Source: Victivallales bacterium (GTDB lineage: Bacteria > Verrucomicrobiota > Lentisphaeria > Oligosphaerales > Oligosphaeraceae). From it: 20,745 nt of DNA. The position numbers and the translations under genes were made by a program. The notes below the pieces were generated by a model that saw nothing but the letters and a program-made list of their open reading frames with translations, was not told the DNA's origin and made no database searches. Positions 14,929 through 20,745 of the stretch are shown here, one piece after another (position 1 is the first letter of the stretch; each line of letters begins with the position of its first letter). The DNA is taken from positions 1 through 20,745 of the forward strand of contig JAFTAC010000074.1 of NCBI GenBank assembly GCA_017458805.1, written 5' to 3'.

Positions 14929-14954
14929 ATTGGCCAATACTTGCAAACTTGCAA
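14929..14954. promoter_or_regulatory. Palindrome and tandem octamer in the divergent intergenic region
   Basis: A perfect 10-bp palindrome, ATTGGCCAAT (14929-14938), is followed immediately by two tandem copies of ACTTGCAA (14939-14954). They lie between the divergent gspI and DUF1805 genes, where an operator would be expected. No regulator is encoded nearby, so function is only a suggestion. Confidence 0.3.
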
Positions 14955-14977
14955 ATTTAAACAAATGGATGTAAAGT
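14949..14977 (+). promoter_or_regulatory. Weak candidate promoter for the DUF1805/DUF1343 genes
   Basis: TTGCAA (14949-14954) and TAAAGT (14972-14977) are spaced 17 nt apart, each matching 4 of 6 consensus bases. A start of transcription near 14985 would exclude the upstream ATG at 14983 and support the start at 15055. I found no convincing opposing promoter for gspI. Confidence 0.25.
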
Positions 14978-15054
14978 AAAGCATGAGCAAATCTCTTCAG
15001 CATGAGGAGGTTTGGAGAATAACAAGAGATGAACTAAATAATTATGGAGTTAAA

Positions 15055-15339
15055 ATGGAACAGATTGAACTAGACGGCAAGACGTTGCGTGCGGACAGGA
15101 TACCGCTGACTACCAGCGCGATTTTGGTGATTCAGGCGGCTAAGGGCATATTGGGGTGCGGATACCTCTCTGTTGAGACGGCGGACAAGCTGGGACATGC
15201 TCTGGCGGTAGTTACGGGAGTTGCGACGTATGACGATATGCTGGCTGCCAAAGTGGTCAGGCTCTCTGCCGCCGCCACCGCCCTTGGCGTGCAGGTCGGC
15301 ATGACTGGCGCCGATGCGCTCCGCATTATGAACGCATAG
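15055..15339 (+). CDS. DUF1805 (YunC-like) domain protein
   Basis: The 94-residue protein resembles the small YunC/DUF1805 family. It has an N-terminal MEQIELDGKTLRADRIPL strand pair, ILVIQAAKGILGCGYLSVETADKL, and a C-terminal ALGVQVGMTGADAL segment like the family's end. The family function is unknown. The frame also has an ATG at 14983 that would add 24 residues, but family proteins begin close to the residue-25 Met, and that codon has a GGAG site 5 nt upstream, so I chose 15055. It is followed 16 nt later by the DUF1343 gene, so the pair is probably co-transcribed. Confidence 0.85.
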   Translation: MEQIELDGKTLRADRIPLTTSAILVIQAAKGILGCGYLSVETADKLGHALAVVTGVATYDDMLAAKVVRLSAAATALGVQVGMTGADALRIMNA

Positions 15340-15355
15340 ACTGAGAGGCTTTTCT

Positions 15356-16513
15356 ATGGCCAACAATTTGGTTTGCAATGGCCTTGACAACCTTTCTGCT
15401 ATTCACGATGTACTTCGTGGACGCTCAGCAGGGCTTGTCACCAATCCTTCCGCCATCAACCGCAGCGGACGTGCCGCCGTTGATGTCTTGTCGGAGTGCT
15501 GTGACATCGTCGCCTTCTTTGCTCCGGAGCATGGAATACGGGGCGATTTGCAGAATGGCGTGCGTTTCACGGACAGCGTTGATATACGGACAGGCAAGGT
15601 GGTCTATGCCCTCTATGGCATGACTGCGCATTTGACGCAGGAACGTGTGGAAGGAATTGATGCCGTATTGTATGACATCCAGGACGTGGGTAGCCGCGCT
15701 TTCTCTTATCTGCGCACGCTGGCGTTTCTGATTCAGGACTGCATTGAGCTTGACCGCGAACTCATCGTGCTTGACCGCATCAATCCGCTTGGCGGCGAAC
15801 AGTATGAAGGGTCACTACCCGAACCAGAGTACGACAAGCGATGGGGGTATGGAGTTCCGATGCGCTTCGGGCTTACCGTCGGTGAATACGCCAAGATGGT
15901 GAATGCACGGTACTTTGGGAACGCATGTCGCCTGACTGTCATCCCCTGCCACAACTGGCGGCGCGATATGATGTTCGATGATTGCGGGCTTTTCTGGTGC
16001 AATCCTTCGCCCAACCTTCCCAATCCCATGAGCGCATTGATTTACGCAGGCGCGGTTGCCTTCGGGCAGACCAGTGTCTCGGAGGCGAGGGGGACGACCC
16101 GTCCGTATGAGATGTTTGGAGCACCCTTTGCCGACGGGGACAGGATTGCGGAAACGCTCAACAAGCGGAATCTGCCAGGCGTACTGTTCCGTCCCTGTGC
16201 CTTTACTGCCGAATACAATGCCTTCCAGAAATATGTTGGCGGGTGCTGCCGTGGCGTCCAGCTCTTTATCACGGACCGCCGTCGTTTCAACTCCTTTGAA
16301 ACGGCAATGTGGATGTTGGAGACTTTCCGTGAGTGCTGCCCTGAGTTCGAAATCCCATTCCAGAACGGACGCTGCCTCGCCAAAACCTTTGATGCCGTTC
16401 TCGGAAGCGCAGACTGGCGTCTGGGCAAACTCTCGACTGCCGAGTTCATCGAACGCGGGCGACGCGAGGCCGCCGAGTTCAAAAAGAGCAATGCAGAGTT
16501 TTTAATCTATTAA
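15356..16513 (+). CDS. DUF1343 / NamZ-like exo-beta-N-acetylmuramidase family protein
   Basis: The 385-residue protein matches DUF1343, whose characterised member NamZ removes N-acetylmuramic acid from the non-reducing ends of peptidoglycan fragments. Family signatures seen are GLVTNPSA (26-33), FFAPEHGIRGDLQNG (54-68), VYALYG, VLYDIQDVGSRAFSYLRTL (104-122), DRINPLGG (140-147), RFGLTVGEYAKM, NPSPNLPNPMSALIYAG (216-232) and SEARGTTRPYEMFGAP (242-257). The last has Ala where SEGRGTT is usual. No signal peptide is present, so it would act in the cytoplasm on recycled muropeptides unless it is exported another way. GAGAGG lies 6 nt before the ATG. Confidence 0.92.
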   Translation: MANNLVCNGLDNLSAIHDVLRGRSAGLVTNPSAINRSGRAAVDVLSECCDIVAFFAPEHGIRGDLQNGVRFTDSVDIRTGKVVYALYGMTAHLTQERVEGIDAVLYDIQDVGSRAFSYLRTLAFLIQDCIELDRELIVLDRINPLGGEQYEGSLPEPEYDKRWGYGVPMRFGLTVGEYAKMVNARYFGNACRLTVIPCHNWRRDMMFDDCGLFWCNPSPNLPNPMSALIYAGAVAFGQTSVSEARGTTRPYEMFGAPFADGDRIAETLNKRNLPGVLFRPCAFTAEYNAFQKYVGGCCRGVQLFITDRRRFNSFETAMWMLETFRECCPEFEIPFQNGRCLAKTFDAVLGSADWRLGKLSTAEFIERGRREAAEFKKSNAEFLIY

Positions 16514-16526
16514 AAAACATTATTCC

Positions 16527-16554
16527 TTGACTTGAAATCCAGAAAAACTATAGT
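16527..16554 (+). promoter_or_regulatory. Sigma70-like promoter for the DUF4143 ATPase gene
   Basis: TTGACT (16527-16532) and TATAGT (16549-16554) each match the -35 and -10 consensus at 5 of 6 positions with a 16-nt spacer. They lie in an AT-rich gap 48 nt before the ATG at 16603, so the ATPase gene is probably transcribed independently of the DUF1343 gene. Confidence 0.65.
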
Positions 16555-16602
16555 ATTTTAGGATTTAATTCCATAAATCCTTAATTATATACAGGTACAA
16601 AT

Positions 16603-17745
16603 ATGAGTTACATAAGACGAATGCTTGAAGATGAGCTGCGCCGAAGGTTTTTCGGCGGCAAGGCAATCATTCTATATGGTCCACGTCAGAGTGGCAAGAC
16701 CACGCTGATTCGGCATCTTGTCTCTGAACTGCCAGACGGAGAGGTTCTCTGGCTGAACGGAGACAATCCTGATGTCAGAATCAGGCTTTCTGGTATTTCC
16801 ACAGCCAGTTGGCGTCTTCTGCTCGGCAACAGGCGTTTGCTCATAGTGGACGAGGCACAGCACATTGACGGCATTGGCATGGCGCTAAAACTGGTCATTG
16901 ACGAGATACCAGAGGTTCAAGTTATTGCTACTGGTTCTTCCGCCTTTGAACTGATGAATCGAACGGCGGAACCGCTGACTGGACGCAAGTTCGAGTATCG
17001 CCTTCCTCCATTGACCTTCCGTGAATTGGCTGAAGCTCGTGGTTTGTTTGATGAGATGCAGGAACGTGAAAGACGTCTCCTTTTCGGTTCCTACCCCGAT
17101 GTTGTAGCACATCCAGGGGAGGAACAGGCTCTTTTGTCGGAAATAACAGGAAGCTACTTGTTCAAGGATATTTATGCGCTTGACGGTCTAAGGAAGACCA
17201 GCAGCCTGGACCGCTTGGTTCGCGCCTTGTCCTTCCAGATTGGTTCAGAGGTTAGCATGGGGGAACTTGCTGGTCTTGTTGGAATGGACGTCAAGACAGT
17301 TGACCGATACATCGACCTGCTCAGCAAGTGCTATGTCATCTATCCACTTGGTGCATTTAGCCGAAATTTGCGGAACGAAATAAAAAAAGGATTCAAGGTT
17401 TATTTCTATGACCTTGGCATCCGCAATGCGGTTATAGGCAACTTCTCTCCTATGGGCACCAGGTCCGATGCTGGCCATATATGGGAGAACTATCTCATTA
17501 TGGAGCGTATTAAGCTTAATCTCAACCGCCCGTTTCCACCACGCCAGTTTTTCTGGCGCACAATGGCTCCGCAAAGCCATGAAATCGACTATGTAGAGGA
17601 AGCGAATGGGAAACTCAAGGCATGGGAAATCAAGTCGGATGTGGACACAACGGCAAAAATCCCCCGTACTTTCAGCAATGCATATCCTGACGCGAAGACA
17701 GACGTCATCACACCCCGCAATTACGATTCGTTCCTTTTGGAATGA
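16603..17745 (+). CDS. AAA family ATPase with C-terminal DUF4143 domain
   Basis: The 380-residue protein belongs to the common AAA_14/DUF4143 family of unknown role. Walker A is GPRQSGKTT (26-34), Walker B LLIVDEAQ (79-86) and the sensor-like ATGSSAFEL (109-117). A winged-helix-like region (about 210-250) precedes the DUF4143 part. That part has a PD-(D/E)xK-like arrangement: E296, the EIDYV stretch (D329) and WEIK (E342, K344). Members are often single genes scattered among genomes and thought to be horizontally mobile. No toxin or antitoxin partner is visible. It runs convergently into the next gene with a 9-bp gap. Confidence 0.9.
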   Translation: MSYIRRMLEDELRRRFFGGKAIILYGPRQSGKTTLIRHLVSELPDGEVLWLNGDNPDVRIRLSGISTASWRLLLGNRRLLIVDEAQHIDGIGMALKLVIDEIPEVQVIATGSSAFELMNRTAEPLTGRKFEYRLPPLTFRELAEARGLFDEMQERERRLLFGSYPDVVAHPGEEQALLSEITGSYLFKDIYALDGLRKTSSLDRLVRALSFQIGSEVSMGELAGLVGMDVKTVDRYIDLLSKCYVIYPLGAFSRNLRNEIKKGFKVYFYDLGIRNAVIGNFSPMGTRSDAGHIWENYLIMERIKLNLNRPFPPRQFFWRTMAPQSHEIDYVEEANGKLKAWEIKSDVDTTAKIPRTFSNAYPDAKTDVITPRNYDSFLLE

Positions 17746-17749
17746 AACG

Positions 17750-17770
17750 GGTGTTTACAGGGTAAATACC
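17750..17770. terminator. Candidate shared hairpin between convergent genes
   Basis: GGTGTTTAC and GTAAATACC form a 9-position inverted repeat with one mismatch (a G-U wobble in one orientation) and a 3-nt loop. It spans the junction of the convergent ATPase and 724-residue protein genes, including the latter's stop codon. No clear T-run follows, so termination activity is uncertain. Confidence 0.3.
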
Positions 17771-19929
17771 TGACTGGCTTCTGGTTTGAGGGTAGCGGTC
17801 TGCCCGTTGGCAACGAGCTTCAGGTCGATGTCTCCCACGTTGAAGCAGACGGCGTAGGTTTTGCCGTCTGCACCGCGAAGTACGGCCTTGCGCAGGGAGG
17901 CGGGCGAGTCGCATTGGATATCGCAGGCAGGTTGTTCTGCGCACCAGGCGGCTGTTTCCGCAGCCGTTGCGCCGACGCGCACCGCGCATGCGATGTCGAA
18001 AAGCACTTCATTCTTTTCATAGACACGCGGGAAGGTTCGCTCAAAGCAGGTGCCCGCGCAAATCTCCTCAGCATAGTTCTGCCCGCCACAGCGTTCGATG
18101 AGAGCTTTCTCTGGTTTCTTTATGGCGATTTGCGGACGTTCTGGGCGGTTGAGGAGGAGCGGGCCATTGAATGAACGGACGGCCAGCTGCCCGTCGATGT
18201 TCAGCCAGTTGCCACAGGATAACGTTTCCCGCGCGAGGGTGGGTGTCCGTAGGGATTGCGGTGGCATTGTCTCGCATTCCAAAGTGCGGGTCTGGCCGTT
18301 GTATATGTCGTTGAGCACGTTTAGACCAAAGCCCTTGACTGTCATAAAATAGAAGCGGTTGAGGGATATGGCGCGCTGGAGGACAACGACTGTGGCGTCA
18401 TCGGGCAGCGCGGCGTAAGCAATATGGGTCTTCGCCACGATGTCGCTCTGCTCGCCCTCGGCGCCTGGCTCCATCTGCTGTGACGTGAAGCTGCCCGAGG
18501 TGATGAAGCCGCCAGGGAAGCTCTCCTTTGTGACAACGGTGGAGACGATTTTGCTGGCTGGGCCCATGCCCAGGATCTGGCCGCTCATGTTGAAGCGCCA
18601 TTCGGCCATATTGGAGGCGTTTGTGGGCAGGCAGAGCCCCATGGGCGGTTCAGCCGCAATCCACGTCCAGGAGGCAATGCGCTTGGGTGAGCGCGAGAGG
18701 AAGGAGCCGTGGAATTCGTCGAACCAGGCGGCAAGCGGCTTTGCGGGCTCCTGGATGCGGCTCTTCTGGAAGTCGTGGAAGCGTCGGTGCCAGCAGGCTG
18801 CCATGGAAAGCGAGGCGGCCTTGTCGCCTTCGAGGCGGGTGTAGTAGAGGGGGGAGATGGATTCGAGGGTGCGCAGGCGGTTGCCCATAAAGGAGCCGTC
18901 GGGGTTCATGTTCTGTTCAAGTGCAACGGTTTTCAGCCAGCCAGCCTCGAACTGTTCCGTGTCGGCGTCGCCGAAGAGGTCGCGGGCAAGGAGCCAGACC
19001 ATAATGGCGTAGTCCTGGCAGTAGCAGTAGCGCACGCGGGAATCGCCGCCGATGCGCAGCAGCCTGCCGTCTGGGAAGATGCAGCTCTTGGTGAACTCCC
19101 AAATCTCCTTTGCGTGCAGATAAAGCGCCTTTGGCAGTTGCCAACCATAGTATTTCCCCGAGAAGTGGAGCATGGCCAGGTTGGAGAGGGTGATGTTGAT
19201 GTAGCCCACGTTCATGTAGCCGTGGTGGTTGCAGGCACACGACGGGAAGAAGTTCGCACCGACATGCCACTCCTTGAGGGGCTTGCCACGGAAGAGCTCC
19301 TCGGATTCTGCGTCCTGCGGCATGGAGCAGGCGTTCAGCAGGAACTTGGTGCCCTTTTCCTTGTATTCCTCCGCACGGGGAGCGTCTGGATAGCGGAGTG
19401 CCGTGCGCCAGAGGACTGCCCCGTTCCACATGTTGCTTTCTGGCTTGTTTTCAGGGGGGCAGAAGCCAGCGACAACGGGGTATTCGTCCAGCAGCCAGTC
19501 GCATTCGGAGATGAGCAGGTTCTGGAAGTTCTCCTGGTCTTCGGCGGAAGTGTACGGCTCCAGGTTCTCGAAGGAGTGGGCCATGCGCTCCAGGCAGAGG
19601 TTGGATATCCACGAGTGTCCCCACTTCTCGCCGTCGGCGCAAGCTCCCTTGCCAGAAATGTGGCCGTTGATGGTGAATCGCAGTAGGGCCAATGCTGTCG
19701 CCATGGTCTCGTCCCGCGAAAGGCCGACACGTGCAAAGTCCGTGTATGGGCTGACGGCCAGCTCGGCAAACGCGCCCAGCGCCGTGTTGTTGGTCTGCTG
19801 TGCCCAATGCCCCTTGTTGCCAGGCCCGTAGGAGATACAGCTCTTGTCATGCGGCAGTGGACGCAGGTGCCTCTTGGTGGATTTGACCCAGTTTTCAAGA
19901 AGGGGAAGGTAGTCTTTGGTGGTGATCAT
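17755..19929 (-). CDS. Uncharacterised large protein, probable alpha/alpha-toroid plus beta-sandwich carbohydrate-active enzyme
   Basis: The first 400 or so of 724 residues are helix-rich, with the Trp/Tyr/His-laden helical-hairpin pattern of alpha/alpha-toroid lyases and hydrolases, for example GKGACADGEKWGHSWISNL (93-111), CNHHGYMNVGYINITLSNL (233-251) and MNPDGSFMGNRL (341-352). From about 410 on the sequence is beta-rich, as in the C-terminal sandwich of heparinase/alginate-lyase-like proteins. I cannot name a family or substrate. No signal peptide is seen with the ATG at 19929, which I chose over a TTG at 20037 because the intervening residues are not protein-like and a GAGAA site sits upstream. 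The adjacent DUF4091 relic supports a polysaccharide-related context. Confidence 0.7.
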   Translation of the reverse strand: MITTKDYLPLLENWVKSTKRHLRPLPHDKSCISYGPGNKGHWAQQTNNTALGAFAELAVSPYTDFARVGLSRDETMATALALLRFTINGHISGKGACADGEKWGHSWISNLCLERMAHSFENLEPYTSAEDQENFQNLLISECDWLLDEYPVVAGFCPPENKPESNMWNGAVLWRTALRYPDAPRAEEYKEKGTKFLLNACSMPQDAESEELFRGKPLKEWHVGANFFPSCACNHHGYMNVGYINITLSNLAMLHFSGKYYGWQLPKALYLHAKEIWEFTKSCIFPDGRLLRIGGDSRVRYCYCQDYAIMVWLLARDLFGDADTEQFEAGWLKTVALEQNMNPDGSFMGNRLRTLESISPLYYTRLEGDKAASLSMAACWHRRFHDFQKSRIQEPAKPLAAWFDEFHGSFLSRSPKRIASWTWIAAEPPMGLCLPTNASNMAEWRFNMSGQILGMGPASKIVSTVVTKESFPGGFITSGSFTSQQMEPGAEGEQSDIVAKTHIAYAALPDDATVVVLQRAISLNRFYFMTVKGFGLNVLNDIYNGQTRTLECETMPPQSLRTPTLARETLSCGNWLNIDGQLAVRSFNGPLLLNRPERPQIAIKKPEKALIERCGGQNYAEEICAGTCFERTFPRVYEKNEVLFDIACAVRVGATAAETAAWCAEQPACDIQCDSPASLRKAVLRGADGKTYAVCFNVGDIDLKLVANGQTATLKPEASQVFTL

Positions 19930-19974
19930 ATTTGTGGTTCTCTGTGTTATAAGGATGACATGAATGCAGTGCTT

Positions 19975-20003
19975 AATATATCCAATTGCCTTGAGTAACG
20001 CAA
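19975..20003 (-). promoter_or_regulatory. Candidate promoter for the 724-residue protein gene
   Basis: On the minus strand TTGCGT (19998-20003) and TATATT (19975-19980) are 17 nt apart, about 45 nt upstream of the ATG. The -10 matches 5 of 6 consensus bases and the -35 only 3 of 6. The rest of the 108-bp gap holds nothing else I can call. Confidence 0.35.
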
Positions 20004-20037
20004 ATATCTTTCCCCAAAATATGAGGGGGCTAGCCAA

Positions 20038-20401
20038 CTATTTCACTGCGATTCTCTTTGCAACTCTGTGACGCATTTGGCGAAGCAGAGTAGGATTTCG
20101 CGAATAGTCTGTCAGACTTTTGATGAGCTTGGCGCATTCTTCGCGGGAGGATTCGCCGCACATCGTCAGATAATCATAGTCTTCACTGCCGTCGCGGATG
20201 TTCGCAAGGCGAATGGAGGGCAGGGGGGCTGTGGCACCAGGATAGAGAAGCTGACCGTCGCCTGGCATTGCCAAAACGCTTGCCACGGCGAAATCCTCCT
20301 GATAGCAGGTCGATTCTTCGAGGCGTTTGGCGTTTTTCCAATAGTTTACATGCCAGTAACAAAGCGACCATCACGACAACAGATATGATTCGATATGGCA
20401 T
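20038..20401 (-). pseudogene. 5'-truncated, frameshifted relic of a DUF4091 gene
   Basis: The minus-strand frame open from 20370 to the stop at 20038 encodes about 110 residues that match the C-terminal end of DUF4091 proteins: LCYWHVNYW, then PGDGQLLYPG, then PSIRLANIRDGSEDYDYL. That frame is blocked upstream by TGA (20371-20373). Plausible family pieces appear in the other frames (PYRII near 20398-20384, and a DG), as expected after small indels. The whole N-terminal part, normally several hundred residues, is missing, with the hemW-like gene ending 38 bp upstream. A GTG at 20286 with AGGAGG 8 nt before it could start an 82-residue peptide, but the match begins well upstream of it, so I regard it as fortuitous. 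Confidence 0.75.
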
Positions 20402-20439
20402 GATTATTCTCCAAAAAGATTATGATGGAGTTGAAAGGC

Positions 20440-20745
20440 TCAAATGAGTTCCATCGCTAGGTCATCGTTGAAGAGAAGACCCTTCTGTGTGGGGACGGCA
20501 CCGTTGTCATTCATGCTGACAAGGCCTAGCTTTTCTAGTTTTCTCAAGGCAGTTCCTCGCAGGGCGAGGGCATCGAAGCCAGTTGTTCGGGTGAACGCGT
20601 CCCAGGTCCAGCCAGCGATGGTTCGGAATCCGAGGGCGAGGATTTCGGCGGCGCGTTCTTCTGGTGGAAGAAGATCCATTTCGGGTGGCTTGTGGGCGAG
20701 CCATTGAGCGATGGAAGAGGGATTCGTCCAGCGCAGGGAGCCATC
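20440..20745 (-). CDS. hemW: HemW-like radical SAM protein, C-terminal part only (runs off the window)
   Basis: The frame is open from the window edge to the stop at 20440, giving the last 101 residues. It matches the C-terminal domain of HemW/oxygen-independent coproporphyrinogen oxidase-like proteins: an RWTNPSSIAQWL segment, PPEERAAEILALGFRTIAGW, an LRKLEKLGLVSMNDNGAVP winged-helix-like region, and the family-type PTQKGLLFNDDLAMELI end. HemW proteins are heme chaperones that resemble HemN. The radical-SAM core and start codon lie outside the window, so HemN versus HemW is not directly tested, although the short WH-type C-terminus favours HemW. Confidence 0.82.
   Translation of the reverse strand, partial: DGSLRWTNPSSIAQWLAHKPPEMDLLPPEERAAEILALGFRTIAGWTWDAFTRTTGFDALALRGTALRKLEKLGLVSMNDNGAVPTQKGLLFNDDLAMELI

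Noticed and set aside
14791..15003. 71-residue N-terminal extension of GspI
   Set aside because: It would put the prepilin leader in mid-protein and is encoded by AT-rich intergenic sequence.
14983..15054. Upstream ATG giving a 118-residue DUF1805 protein
   Set aside because: It lacks a good ribosome site and adds residues not expected in the family; the ATG at 15055 has GGAG at proper spacing.
20183..20401. Small ORF starting like a lipoprotein (hydrophobic segment ending LLLAC)
   Set aside because: It reads out of frame through the DUF4091 relic, and the rest of the translation is Arg/Ser/Pro-rich nonsense.

Overview
This 20.7-kb window is a gene-dense bacterial chromosome segment of moderate GC content, with AT-rich intergenic gaps. 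I saw no rRNA, tRNA, CRISPR array, transposase or phage gene. Several features recall the PVC superphylum, most likely Lentisphaerota/Victivallales or Kiritimatiellota. These are prepilin motifs of the form x-F-T-(F/L)-(L/M)-E without the usual Gly before the cut site, an Asn/Thr/Ser-rich secretin, a relic of a DUF4091 gene beside a large alpha/alpha-toroid-like carbohydrate-type protein, and a DUF362-ferredoxin. This assignment is inference from protein style, not a marker-gene result.

Layout, left to right. Positions 1-73 hold two tandem 35-bp palindrome-bearing repeats that may continue off the edge. Positions 74-4890 (all minus strand) form a cluster read in the order thuA-like, NifS-like cysteine desulfurase, NYN-domain protein, a membrane protein and a DUF362/2x[4Fe-4S] protein. 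The first three are tightly coupled, with an ATGA overlap and then a 3-nt gap. The last two are 5-8 nt apart and may have their own promoter. Positions 4913-4937 hold a strong terminator hairpin that closes the next operon and sits only 22 bp upstream of thuA.

Positions 5034-14790 (minus strand) are a type II secretion-like operon transcribed in the order gspI, gspJ, gspK, gspL (PilM+PilN-like), gspM (PilO-like), gspC (PilP-like), gspD (a predicted lipoprotein secretin) and gspE (ATPase). The minor pseudopilins, inner-membrane assembly proteins, outer-membrane channel and motor are present. The platform protein GspF, the major pseudopilin GspG, GspH and the prepilin peptidase GspO are absent, so they must lie elsewhere or the machine is non-canonical. 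A 186-bp AT-rich gap separates gspK from gspL.

From the divergent intergenic region at 14791-15054, the plus strand carries a DUF1805 (YunC-like) gene and a DUF1343/NamZ-like gene, then a DUF4143-type AAA ATPase with its own good sigma70-like promoter. Convergent to these, 17755-19929 (minus) encodes a 724-residue protein that looks like an alpha/alpha-toroid plus beta-sandwich carbohydrate-active protein. Upstream of it lies a frameshifted, 5'-deleted relic of a DUF4091 gene (20038-20401). The window ends inside the 3' part of a hemW-like gene (20440 to the edge). No gene-free stretch exceeds 300 bp; the longest is the divergent region before 15055.
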